A DNA stretch of 64,000 nucleotides from NCBI RefSeq assembly GCF_963675165.1, contig NC_087387.1:5668990-5732989 (forward strand), read 5' to 3'. The stretch comes from Halichondria panicea (lineage: Eukaryota > Porifera > Demospongiae > Suberitida > Halichondriidae). Below, in pieces: positions 45,005 to 56,365 of the stretch (position 1 is the stretch's first letter; each line of letters begins with the position of its first letter). Below the pieces are notes generated by a model. It saw nothing but the letters and a program-made list of their open reading frames with translations. It had not been told where the DNA came from and made no database searches. Made by a program: the position numbers and the translations under genes.

Positions 45005-45345
45005 CCATATTGGTACAAGCTGCCCTGCCACCCTCATGACACCATCTTGGTACAAGCTGCCCTGCCACCTTCATGACACCATCTTGGTACAAGCTGCCCT
45101 GCCACCCTCATGACACCATCTTGGTACAAGCTGCCCTGCCACCCTCATGACACCATCCTGGTACAAGCTGCCCTGCCACCCTCATGACACCATCTTGGTA
45201 CAAGCTGCCCTGCCACCCTCATGACACCATCTTGGTACAAGCTGCCCTGCCACCCTCATGACACCATCTTGGTACAAGCTGCCCTGCCACCCTCATGACA
45301 CCATCTTGGTACAAGCTTCCCTGCCACCCTCATGACACGTGCTGC
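45005..45345. repeat. 37-bp tandem repeat, about 9 copies
   Basis: Same unit as 26549-26700. On the minus strand the last unit is continuous with a splice acceptor and the B-exon sequence (CAG, then CACGTGTCATGAGGGTGGCA), so the array looks like amplified B-exon sequence. Confidence 0.9.
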
Positions 45346-45539
45346 ATGTATTAAAAGTAGCGTGCTACAATACATTGTCTCTCACACACCTCACTTGCAC
45401 ACTGTACCAGAAATTGCATCGGCCTTTGAAATGGTCTCCAACATTGTAAGTCACCCCATTTACGACGCATACATCTCCCTTAGCTGCTTGAAGATTAAAT
45501 GGAATGCATGATCATATAAAAAGTTAGACACAATAGAAG

Positions 45540-47496
45540 TAAGGAGAAATACAGAGTTCAGAGAAATAGTGTGGTGGCAATGATTAGGAAAAGCAAGAAC
45601 AAATTTTTCTCCCAATTGAATACCAAGGATAAAAAAGTATTCTGGAAGACTGTGAAAACCCTAAATGGGAGAACTTGTTCTATTCCTACCCTTGAAGAGA
45701 GTGGCACAACTATAGACCAAGCAACTTGCAAAGCTGAAGCTTTTAATAAATTCTTCCACTCTTGTTACAATCGTAACTGCCCTCCCTTACAGGCTAACAA
45801 CTCCATGGAGCAATTTGGCAACATGATCCCTTCTGGGTGTCCTGAAGAGTTACTGTGCACTGAAGAGGAAGTATTTAAAGACCTTACCAAACTTGTAATT
45901 GGAAAATCTATGGGTTGTGATGGCGTAGCTGCTAAGATGCTAAAGAGCACTGCTGCAAGTATTAGTGCCCCACTCACGTCTCTTTTCAATTCCTCTATCT
46001 CGACTGGATGTTTTCCGGCAGCCTGGAAGATGGCTAGAGTTGTTCCTGTACTGAAGGGAGGCAACCCCACTCATGTTAGTAACTATAGACCAATTTCGAT
46101 ACTTCCTACAATAAGCAAAATTTTAGAGAAACACGTTAAGTCTCTTTGTCAGGAACACCTGTGCGACCAGGCACCTATATCTCCAAGGCAGTGGGGCTTC
46201 ATGTCATCACGCTCATCTATCTCAGCCCTAATACAGGTGATAGAAGACTGGAGTAGAGCCCTGGATCAAGGTCAAGAAGTATGCGTAGTTTTCTTTGATA
46301 TCAAAAAGGCATTCGATACTGTCCCCCATGTCAATCTTCTGAAACATCTACAGTCACTTAATTTTAACAAATATTTACTAAACTGGGTGCATAGCTACTT
46401 ACTGGAGAGGAAACAGTTTGTGGGTATTGATGGCAGTAACTCAGACAGCTTACATGTTCTCTCAGGTGTGCCCCAAGGTTCGGTTTTGGGTCCACTATTG
46501 TTCATTACGTACATAAACCAAGTCACAGATGTTATTTCTCAAGACAGTAAGCTAAATATGTTTGCTGATGACATGGCCTTATACAGAGTTATCACATCTA
46601 CTAATGTGACTACGTGAATCTTCAAAAGGACATTTCTAAAGTCTCAAATTTTTTGAACACTAAATTATTAGAATTTAATCTTGGCAAGTGTAAGTTTATG
46701 TCCGTTTCTAAGAAAACATCGCGCTCATTGAAGGCTCCAACTCTACTTCTAAATGGTTATGTACTGCAGCAGGTTTCTAACTACAAGTATTTAGGAATTA
46801 CCATATCGGCTGACTTGAGCTGGCACACTCACATCAATACGATTTGTAATAAAACAAGGAAGTTGATAGGTCTCCTACATCGCAGGTTCTCTGAGAATTC
46901 TTCTCCAACAACACTGTTAAAGTTGTATACATCGTTCGTGAGACCACATCTGGAATACGCATCCTCTGTATGGAACCCATTTCACAAGTGTGAAATAAAC
47001 AATTTAGAAAAAGTCCAGAGATTTGCTATGAGAGTCTGTCTGAAGAAATGGAATTTGAAAAGTGAAGAATTACTCACCTTGACCAGGCTTCCTTCTCTGC
47101 AGCTGAGGCGCCTTGCTGCGGTGCTTTGCCACCTTTTCAAAATACTACACAATCTAACTGACTTCCCAAACAACCCAGCAACCAAGAGAAATATGACGTA
47201 CAGTAGTAGAACTGTTAACTGTTTTACTCTAGTCCCCTACCAATGTAGAACATCCTTTTACAAATTCTCATTTTTTCCGCATGCAATCACAATATGGAAT
47301 AGGCTGGTTAGCCACAAGGACTTTACTTTAGTAGACTGTACTAGTATAAGTTCATTTAAGTCTCATCTGTATTCACATCTAGTTGACATGTTGTAACTAT
47401 TAAAACGTATGTTATAGGACTCACTTCACCCTAGCTTTGTAGCTATTTGTGTATCCTTGCAATTAATTGCTAAATCTTTCATAAAAAAAAAAAAAG
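45540..47496 (+). mobile_element. 5'-truncated non-LTR retrotransposon (LINE)
   Basis: Ends in an A-run at 47484-47496 and starts without an endonuclease domain. Two overlapping frames of a reverse transcriptase are described separately. The family looks like the CR1/jockey group by its motifs. No sure target duplication found. Confidence 0.85.
45571..47396 (+). pseudogene. LINE reverse transcriptase, frameshifted
   Basis: Frame 1 (45571-46617) has GCDGVAAKMLK, NYRPISILPTISKILEK, VVFFDIKKAFDTVPH (motif A aspartates), LSGVPQGSVLGPLLF (motif B) and FADD at 46561-46572 (catalytic motif C, both aspartates present). It stops at 46615-46617. The reading continues in a second frame (to 47396) with LQKDISKVSNFLN, LEFNLGKCKFM, YLGITISADLSW and VRPHLEYASSVWNP, the thumb and C-terminal region of such enzymes. 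One small indel separates the frames. The N-terminal endonuclease is missing, so this copy is dead. Confidence 0.88.
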
Positions 47497-48179
47497 AATT
47501 AAAAGTGCTGTATAAGTACATGAGCTGCTAAATTTAGCAAGCCGTAATGTGTAATATTTACTTACCTGGGCACTGATTTTGTGGAGCACATTTATTCTTG
47601 TTCTCATCAATAACCTGTCCTACGCAGGACACTCACATTTTTGTGTGCATTGACGTGAACAAATAGTGATGGGGGTGGTGCAGGTAGCAGGGCAGGCCGA
47701 CGCTCAAGTCTTGAATATCTGGCCTTGGACAGGGCACCACTGCCCTGCATTAGTTGCATGGTGCATGTGAATACAGTATATAGTTTGGTTTTTCTATAAA
47801 CAATGTGTGGCCCCGTATGAAAGAAACTAATGGCATTCAAAAATTGCAGAAAAGTTAGCAGTATAAATAGTATCATGGCATTTCGATAGAGAGACACCTG
47901 CATGGAGTCGAAAACAAATAGGGCTCCCCATATATAGCTGCCACGTGTGAGCAGGCTCATGCAGTAAACAGCCAGACAGACAGACAGACAAACATAAAGT
48001 CTCGCGGCTACGTATGTGCCTCGGGTTATGAGCAACATGCTATTATTGCATGCATGCATGGGAAATAATTCACCTGTATTTTGGTGAGATTGAAAAATAG
48101 GTCCAGCAGGCGCTATGGCAGCTGGCTCCCATAGCAACGACGGCGAACAGAAGAAGCTTCATCTTTGTTGAGAGTTTTA

Positions 48180-49660
48180 TTTAAAAGTTCTTGTGTTGCT
48201 ATAATATATATAGGTTCTGGAACATGTGTGATATAGCATATAGCCTACATGCAGTTGACGTAAACCATATTTTTGGGGTGAGACCCATGCATGCACAACT
48301 AAAATGGATGCAACATATCGTATTACATGTACCTGACCCTAAGTGCATGTATATAGCTACGGTCAAATTGTTGGAAGTTATAATAATTATGCCGGATTAA
48401 ATCATATAGCTTTCAACAATTTGCTATTATACCTGCACTATCAAAATTAATTCGACAGTATATAGCTAGCTATACCTGCACTTAGGATCATGCAGGTAGA
48501 TCAATATCATCCATATTTAACAGCTGTGAATATAGCTTCCTGTGATTACGATCACAGCTGAACGTTAAAGATGGATGAAACATATCGCATTACCTGATCC
48601 TAGGTGGAGGTAGCTACCATCAAATTGTTGAAAGCTAGCTTACTATAGGCCCACACATTGTACATGCATATCGCATTACCTGCATGATTCCAAGAATTAA
48701 CATGTACAAACTGTTCTTAATAGACCCCCACAAGATGAGGAAGCATATCACATTATACCTTTGATCCTATTATGTCATTTGAGAGGTAAAAGTATTTGCC
48801 AATTTGGCCGTACCATGGATTATAGCCCATGCATGTGTGTGTGTGTGTGGGGGGGAGGGGGGAGGGGGAGGGGTATAAGTGTATAGTAGTATAAGGTACT
48901 ACTCACACACATGCATGTGCATAGTCCATGAAATCATTGCGACACTATAAACCAAAAGCTGTAACTAGTAAGTGGGACAACTCGATTAGCTATTATCTGG
49001 ATCAAACAGAAGACCTAAAAGGCAGTAAGGTGATACCACCTGTGTATAAACTCAGGGCCGCATACACGAGATTTACCCTTTAACCCTAGTTTCATGCAGA
49101 ACTTCGGTGTACAAAAACTGTAGAAGTACTGTATAATAATATGGAACAAGATTGTGGCAAAAATTTAATGTGAATTTAGTGCTTGTGAAATTCCTTAGAA
49201 TTATTGAAGTGTGTCTTAATTAGTATGCTTTCATATTTACTATACTAAGTAGGGTACTACTTCATGGCTGATGCTACGTATACTTTTGTATCCTGGTAAT
49301 TGACGAATTGAACAACAACTATAGTAAAGTACCTCATATACAGTTTTTGCTGGTTTCGTCCAGTTATTGACACAGAGTCTTGAGAGACTTGTATAAAGTA
49401 TTTGTCTTCACCAACTGTAGCAATGCAATCATGCTGGTAACTCTGGTATCCCCAAGCAGATCTGAAAACAGAAACAAGTCGACCAACTTAACTTAATACC
49501 TTATCATGCTGTATACAAAAAAACACTCGAAATTCACTTTATAAAATTAAAATTATGCCAGGACAACATTCAGCATTGTAAAGAACTTTATTTACTCAGT
49601 CTACAAAAGATATACTAAATCAGGTATGCTACATAATTATACAATTATACAGTCACAGTT
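48180..49660. other. No gene recognised; G-rich tract at 48849-48874
   Basis: Contains a GT-run followed by four G-runs of 4-7 separated by single A (48849-48874), a potential G-quadruplex. The stretch 49335-49461 resembles 52925-53085 and has an open minus-strand frame (AWGYQSYQHDC), status unclear. Confidence 0.45.
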
Positions 49661-50040
49661 TCAAGTTAGTCCATTTGTGTCTTTCCAGTTCAATATAGAA
49701 GTCCGCAACATTATCCACTGGTGCAACACGGCAATATAAACAGGCAACAGATACCCCCCTGGTGAATCTTACCCACATCTGCACCTACTGCCACTGAATT
49801 CATGGAGTAAATATTATACATTTCTTAAATGAGAGACTCCACTATACATGCACGCATGCTAAATTAAGGTATTACAGTATTATATAAATGATAATTATAG
49901 AAATCTCGAAAGTAATGTTCACACGTACCTTGCTTGACTGCTATCTCTAATGCAGTCTTCAGCCCACCATTATTGACAGTAGGTGCAGCAGACACCATGG
50001 CTACCATGGCAATGATGCTCAACAAAATAAAGGTCTTCAT
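49661..50040 (-). CDS. Small secreted peptide gene, two exons (58 aa)
   Basis: Exon 1 50040-49929: MKTFILLSIIAMVAMVSA signal peptide, then APTVNNGGLKTALEIAVKQ, donor in phase 1. Exon 2 49725-49661 (acceptor CAG): VDNVADFYIELERHKW, TNLKL and a TGA stop. The start agrees with the other signal exons in this cluster. No cysteines in the mature part, unlike its neighbours. Function unknown. Confidence 0.55.
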
Positions 50041-50343
50041 CTTTGTATCCAAATACAGTTTCAAGGATATGATACTGACAACTTCAGAATCTATAGCTGT
50101 AAGTTGTTTTATTCCACACTATATATAATTATACATAATTATATGCATATACATGCGAAGTGTTGTAATCCCCGGCTATACCAGAGTCCTTGAACTGAAG
50201 CTGCATGCATGTTCATACCATGCAAGCTAGACCACAACAGAAGCCTGACTCATGTATAAATGGAATGGGGTGTTGCAAAACATGCCATTTGGACAACAAG
50301 TATAAGGCTTCTGTTTTGATACATACATTTACCAGATAATTAT

Positions 50344-50406
50344 TAGTCTCGAATACCCGCCTCAACCTAAATCAAGCTTTTAGGTTGAGGCGGGTATTCG
50401 AGACTA
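50344..50406. mobile_element. TAGTCTCGAATACCC hairpin, 63 bp
   Basis: Near-identical to 22576-22639 with the loop inverted (ATCAAGCTTT). GATAATTAT is duplicated at 50335-50343 and 50407-50415. Confidence 0.93.
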
Positions 50407-50858
50407 GATAATTATATGTACAAGGTAGATCATGCACTCAATCTATAGTGGGTGTGGAAGATTAGTTTCTCTATAGCCTATAATCAGCATGGCATTATTG
50501 AATCGTTGTCTAAAAGTGTTGTGTTATTTTGTAAATCATTCTTAATAAAATGTCCACTTGTCTATACATACACATGCAGCTGCGGAAAAGCAATGCTTGT
50601 CATGCTAAAATTCTGAATGAAATGAACTATAAACTAATAATTTATTGTGGTTGCATGGTATAGCTTAACAAGGACAAAAATCATACAACCAGTAACAGAG
50701 GAGCTATAAGAGCTAACACGCACGACTGCATGGTCTCTATAAAATACTAATTATGAGACTGAAATAAATTGAATTTGTAAAACTATTAGCTACAGTTCAT
50801 GTTCATTTGTGTCATTTCCAGTAAAAAAACACTCTTTCTCCAGGGTCCTGCCGCAACC

Positions 50859-51922
50859 TTAGCCTGTACATAATAATGCAGGCATTCATTGTCCTGACCA
50901 TGGTATGGAATTTGTATAATGATTATAGAGTCGATGTGTATAGTAGCCTCGTCGCCACGCCAATCAGGTTCCTCTCAAATGTACGCATGCATGCATGCAG
51001 TGCATGCTTGGTCGACCTAGCGTACAATTTAATTTATTGGCCTAGCATGACAAGGATATAGACAAAGTAAACAGTAATGCCAGAATGGAATAAAGCAGTT
51101 TGAGCCATGACTGTGTGTTTGAATCATGAACAGCTTCTGATTCGTTGCGTACAATATCATAGGACACATTTGCATACATTATATATATATATGTACACGT
51201 TGTTTACCTATTCTAAGTAATTGGTTGGTAGTGATCTCATTACCCTTCATCAGATAAGCACGGGCTTCCATTTCTGCAATATCTGCATACCAAAATTATG
51301 ACAATTAATATGAGTGACAGTTGTTTTATTGTTGTATAGCATCTTCCATTACCATGCACATGAATATTCTCACCTTGTATAATGGCTGCTATCTCTTGAT
51401 ATCCTCCTCCATGATGATGATGTACTCTTGAGACACACTTGTTCTGGCTCACACTCATATATTGTCCGGAGGGACACTGGCATCTTGGCACACACGACTT
51501 AACACCTGAACCAGTGAACAGTGCAAGTGCATGCATGAACTGCTCAGACTAGAATTTTCTTAAATAAACCTGAAGGGGAGACTCTAAATATTGTATATCC
51601 GCAGTATTACAATGCATAGTATGGCTTTCTAACATTTCCTATAGATTATGATTATTTAACAGTGTAAATCACCTAGAACAAGTCAGTGATTTTGTCCTTT
51701 TTAGCTCAAAATTAAATCACTCAGTGTTGCTTTCATTATAATGGAGGCCTATATATAATAGATCTAACTGCAATCATGCATGACTATTGCATGGGAAATG
51801 ACTCGCCCTAGCTTACCATGATGATGACTATGATGGCTGTGATGACCGTAATGGCCGTAAGATCCAGCAGACACCATGGCTGCCATAGCAATGACAATAA
51901 ACAGTAGGATAGAAGTATTCAT
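50859..51922 (-). CDS. Secreted His-rich, TIL-half-domain protein (105 aa)
   Basis: Four exons, all joined in phase 1: 51922-51817 (MNTSILLFIVIAMAAMVSA signal, then GSYGHYGHHSHHSHHHG); 51505-51374 (VKSCVPRCQCPSGQYMSVSQ, NKCVSRVHHHHGGGYQEIAA); 51282-51208 (IAEMEARAYLMKGNEITTNQ, LLRI); and 50863-50859, where the stop TAA follows two bases after the acceptor. The second exon has the last four cysteines of a TIL (trypsin-inhibitor-like) pattern. Two histidine clusters could bind metal, which is inference. Confidence 0.65.
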
Positions 51923-52041
51923 CTTTGTTGAGAACCAGGCCACAAGAGTTTTAACTAAAGGTTGCACTACAACTAATGCTATAGCCAAATTGATAATACA
52001 GGAATGTCAGTGACCATTATATAAGAACTGCATGGAACATT

Positions 52042-52066
52042 TCACATTGTCTTGGCAACAGAGTGC
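52042..52066 (-). promoter_or_regulatory. Conserved upstream word, His-rich secreted gene
   Basis: Minus strand TTGCCAAGACAATGTGA, two changes from the words at 24267-24291 and 42532-42556; TTATATAATGG lies between it and the start codon. Confidence 0.5.
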
Positions 52067-52159
52067 AGGTAGCTACTACCCACTTGTAATTGTGAAACTA
52101 TAGTACTTAGTACTATCGGCCCACACAACTGACAATCATATCGCATTACCTGATCAAAT

Positions 52160-53280
52160 GTACTGAACTATAATGCTTAATAAATCCCCACAGGATAAGG
52201 AATCACATTACCTTTGATCAATAAGTGGAGTAGTATAAGCTATACTGCTCACACAGAATTCATTGCGACACCAAATGCAAACTAAAAAGTGGGACACTGT
52301 TACTCGATTAGTTATTAGCCTCGGCTTTCGAGGCTTTGAGGCTACATTTGGATCTTTTGCACCAAGCAGACCTCCTAGAAACACTATAGGGCATTTACTG
52401 TACATGTATATAATTATAGCTACCACCTATCTCTACTTTATGACGTAGGTATATAGGGTGCTATATATATAGGCCTTGGCAAATTATTTGCCTATTATTC
52501 TTTTTGCCAGTTTGGTGTATACCCATTATTTCATAAACATCAATGAAAAGACAATTCATGTATAGTGGTATTGATAGCAATACTTGAGGTAGCCTCGTTT
52601 TCGTATACGCATACAGTATTTTCAACTTCACAAAAAATTGGCCCAGAACTGAAGCTATACACCTGCATGAGGTAGCATTACAGAAAATGAAATATAATCC
52701 TCTAGTGCCGAAAGAAAAAATACTCCTCCATGCCTGCCTATATATAGCTACATTATAAGATGTGAATTATATGTCTATACCATGCAGACTCTGAAGGTCA
52801 AATTATGCTAATTTAGTGCCCTATATTATTCTAGCATAATAAATTTGCCAAGCCCTAGTGCTATAATAATTATAATACTCTTGTAACCTGGCAATTGACG
52901 AGTTGTTTATATAATAAATTAAGTACCTCCTATATATATACTGTTATAGTGTTTGCGGTTTTGTGCAATCATTGGCCCCGGCGCGAAGTCTTGAGAGAGT
53001 TGTAGCACTTCTCTTCACCAACAGTATATAGCAATGCATGCTGCATGCATGGTAACTCTGGTATCCCCATGCAGATCTAAAAACAGAAACAAGTCGACCA
53101 ACTTAATTAACTTCTCATGCATGGCTGTACACAAAAAAACACTTGACATTCACTATAATTATATATCATGCAGAAAATAATTATTCTCACGACACTGTCT
53201 CAATCTACGAAAGGTATACTAAACTGGTATGCTACGTAACTTTATGTATAGTCACAGTTTCAAGTTAATTATAGTTCATT
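52160..53280. other. No gene recognised; one small TAGCCTCGG palindrome
   Basis: 52317-52345 has TAGCCTCGGCTTTCGAGGC and GAGGCTA, resembling an eroded hairpin but without a target duplication. 52925-53330 is a diverged duplicate of 49335-49730. Confidence 0.4.
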
Positions 53281-53700
53281 GTGTCTTTCCATTCTAGAAT
53301 TCCATTAACTCTGTAGAGAAGCATGCATTTAAATCACATTATAATTATGTTGCATGAACTTACTACTATCCACATTTTGTGACGCAAGTTACAGTCGCAC
53401 GCGAAACACAATCACTGCACATATCAAAAATAGTATATGGAGTATTATTGGTAAGCATATGCACTGTACCAAAAACTGCATCCCTGCATCCACCAGTCTC
53501 CAACATTGTGTTCTTGACCACGGTGGACACATACATCTTCAGCAGTATAGGTAAAAATAAAACGATAATTATACAGTAATTTATAATTATACATGCATGT
53601 GTATATCCCTGTGAACATGCAGTAATAATTAATAATATACGTGCAAATGCATGAATTTGAGTAAACTGTAAATAAAATTATTGCTTATTACTTAACGTAC

Positions 53701-54766
53701 CTGGGCACTGTTCAGGTAGGACACACTCATTCTTCTTCTTATCAATCACCTCTCCTACAGGACACTCACATTGTGCCACACATTGATGCAACGGGCAGCT
53801 GTTAAGGTACTTAATGGGAGTGTCGCAGGTATCAGGTTTGCAGGGTGACGGTGCCCACGCGCAATTCTTGTATATCTGACCTTTGACTCCGCACACTGCA
53901 TACAATAAACAGCCACGTATATGCATGAATGTTAATATACGGATATTAATAGCAATATTGCCGTTATGACTGTCTCAAAATAATGTGTATATCCACAAGA
54001 AATTAATTCAATGAGAGAAACTATCATACACCTGACTCGAAACTTACCGGAAAACTGAACCATGATAATCGAAGAAAAGTATTACCATGCAGACGTATAT
54101 ATATATATATAAATAACCGCAGAAGGGCAATTATTCTATATGAGGTATAACTGTCCTCCACCTGTACACTTGAAGACAGCGTTCTTACTAAACTGTGTCC
54201 TTCTTTTGCCGCTTTGCTATCCTCAGATCATCAAAATGAAGCTGCTAGGACGCCTTACAACACACTCACTACAGCCATAATACTAGTACCGCCATTTCCA
54301 TAGAGTTTACCATGGCACTAGCAAATTTCGCCATCAGCATAATTATATACACAGAACATTTTAACGTAATTATATAAACAGGCAGAAAAAACTACCTCAC
54401 ACCACCTACCGTATTACTAGAATGTTTTGCGAGCATCAAACATTTGCAAACTTTGCAAAAGGTTGACCAATTCGCAACAATAAAATCCGCAAAAACATAA
54501 ATTTGAATACACGCCATCCTTGCAAGGCTTTTCACTCACCTATACTATATATAATACGGTATATACATGCCCCGGCCTCGGGTTAAAGTATAAATTATAT
54601 AATGGCACCATAATTATATTATTATAGATAATTATAATTACTATTATTGCATGGGAAATTATAATTTAACTTTACCTGCATAGATGTCAGCTTGAAAAGT
54701 AGCTATAGATTTAGCAGACACCATGGTTGCCATAGCAATGACGCTAAACAGTAGAATGATCTTCAT
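53701..54766 (-). CDS. Secreted TIL-domain protein
   Basis: Signal exon 54766-54676 (MKIILLFSVIAMATMVSA, then KSIATFQADIYA, phase 1). Second exon 53895-53701, 65 residues, phase 1 to 1: CGVKGQIYKNCAWAPSPC, then CDTPIKYLNSCPLHQCVAQC, ECPVGEVIDKKKNECVLPEQ and CP. Ten cysteines in the spacing of a TIL domain (secreted serine-protease-inhibitor fold). The 3' end is uncertain: a B-like exon (53418-53370) and a terminal-like exon near 53300 follow, and the A-like exon at about 53543-53466 has lost its AG acceptor. Confidence 0.6.
54409..54559. mobile_element. MITE (CCGTATTACTA family), shortened
   Basis: CCGTATTACTAGAATG at the left and ATAATACGG at the right with TA flanks; inverted relative to 816-1022 and missing part of the interior. 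Confidence 0.7.
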
Positions 54767-54864
54767 CTTTTGTTGAGAATTCACAACAGACGGTTTTGCG
54801 GGGTAACTTGTTTCGCTCTTATAGCGATAGAAGCTTAGTATTGCATGCTTGAATAACCATAGCA

Positions 54865-54933
54865 GTTTATATAGCCTGTTGTACTCAATGTGGAATTCAC
54901 TAACAGCTTCACATTGCCTTGGTAACAGAGTGG
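54865..54933 (-). promoter_or_regulatory. Promoter of the TIL gene
   Basis: TATATAAAC-type TATA (about 54866-54875) lies 100 bp before the start codon; the TTACCAAGGCAATGTGA word (54909-54933) is upstream, as in the paralogues. Confidence 0.6.
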
Positions 54934-54969
54934 GCTGTACTGCCACACACGACTGCTGATTAAGAAAAA

Positions 54970-55830
54970 ATGCATGATATCTTTGATCGTGCGTGTGGCG
55001 TAGTTTTATCTGATCATGAAGGTTCTAGTTTTACCAATTATAAGTAACCTCGTTGCTGTTAGTGATAGCATGCAGCGTACGTATGCATGTAGCCTATTAT
55101 ACTGTATAATTTTTATAGCGGGTTATTCTAGGCACTATAAGGATTGCTCATAATTATGACAAACTAAATGTTTCGCGGATTTATTTTCGAGGTTATATAT
55201 AAGGGTTTAAATGACCACACCCCTATACGTACATGCAGTAGAGAGGTATTTCAATCTGAAGTATAAATTTTTGAGCTATATACGAGGTATAAGGTAAATC
55301 TTCGAAAACCTTAAAAAATGTTAATTGTGCCTCGAATAAGCTAACTGATAATCCAGTTTCTACGCTACGTCTTATAATTACAATTCATGCATGCAGACTC
55401 GTATACTATTGGTTGGAAGATGGGCAGGCTATTTGAGTGCAGCCTCTGATCAAGCATATACGCATGTAACAGGTTATTTTCGAGGCACTATATTTTCGTG
55501 GATTGCTCGTATTATTTCGAAGTTAGGATTCAAATGACCATGCACAACCCTATGGTAAAGGTTTCAATACCAGTTTTCGAGTCACTATAGGTTCGACGGC
55601 AATCCTCGAAAATCTCGAGCCATGTATATATAGTGCCTCGGCTATGCTTTTTCTCACCCATTTAATGTTATTCTCATAAAAAATCCGTCAACCCAAAAAT
55701 GCAACAAAATAATTATAAGACAAAATTAGATCTATACAGAGATAAACACCCTTCAGCATTTTCTGATAAAAACGTCTTATGCTAAACTTAATGTAATGAT
55801 CTTTAATAAAAATGGACATTGATGTCTATT
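54970..55830. other. No gene recognised
   Basis: AT-rich with several TTTCGCGG/TTTCGAGG words that suggest eroded MITEs; no intact ends found. Confidence 0.4.
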
Positions 55831-55837
55831 ATTATCC

Positions 55838-56365
55838 GACTAGAAAAATATTTGCAATGTGAAAAATTGCTAGGATTGGCCAGGGGAACCACAAAAAAGC
55901 GTGGAAACAAGAAATCCGACGAGAGCATAACTCCAATCTGTTACAACGTCAATCACATGTACTGGTAGTTTTCCATGTTTTCCCGGCCAATATAATATAA
56001 ATACGCAATTTTTACTGGTATAGGTGATGACCAATCCTTTTATTATACATCCATTTTGGAATGTGCGGGCATATAATCATGATGATTTGTGATGAATTGA
56101 TGTTCCTAATACATGCAGTGTTGAGCACAGGTACACACAGTCCATCCATGCGTAGTAACATACTGGTGACCTGCATGGAATGATGTGGTGGATGGAAGCT
56201 GGTAGATGGATCTAGAACACAGTCTATATACTATGTATTGTACATGTTCATGACGTTGTAACGGATTGGAGTTATGCTCTTGTCGGATTTCTTGTTTCCA
56301 CGCTTTTTTGTGGTTCCCCTGGCCAATCCTAGCAATTTTTCACATTGCAAATGTTTTTCTAGTAG
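55838..56365. mobile_element. 528-bp element with ~125-bp inverted arms
   Basis: The left arm (55838-55963; ACTAGAAAAATATTTGCAAT, GGCCAGGGGAACCACAAAAA) is mirrored by 56240-56365 (TTGTGGTTCCCCTGGCC, TGCAAATGTTTTTCTAGT). No ORF spans it. Confidence 0.75.

Larger units (their letters stand above)
27640..45340. repeat. Block 2 of ~17-kb tandem segmental duplication
   Basis: Collinear with 10410-26700. Block 2-specific insertions: 28447-29105, 31122-31298, about 32605-34620, and a 232-bp tandem duplication at about 42917-43380. Confidence 0.85.
45300..48162 (-). pseudogene. Secreted TIL + VWC-like gene, broken and split by a LINE
   Basis: Signal exon from 48162 (MKLLLFAVVAMGASCHS). A TIL-like exon at 47744-47566 matches the intact exon at 53895-53701, but an expected cysteine codon is TGA and a base is added near the CECP motif. 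An A exon 45483-45390 (VCVVNGVTYNVGDHF, C, WYSV; here the donor AG/GTGTGT gives phase 2) and a B exon beginning at 45345 follow. The LINE fragment 45540-47496 lies in the intron between the TIL and A exons, on the opposite strand. Not expected to make a full protein. Confidence 0.6.

Noticed and set aside
47607-48137. 176-residue minus-strand ORF
   Set aside because: It reads through the degraded TIL exon, an intron and repeats in the wrong frame; the supported exon structure is different.
52317-52345. Another TAGCCTC-family hairpin
   Set aside because: The arms are imperfect and I find no 9-bp flanking duplication, so it is left as an unproven remnant.
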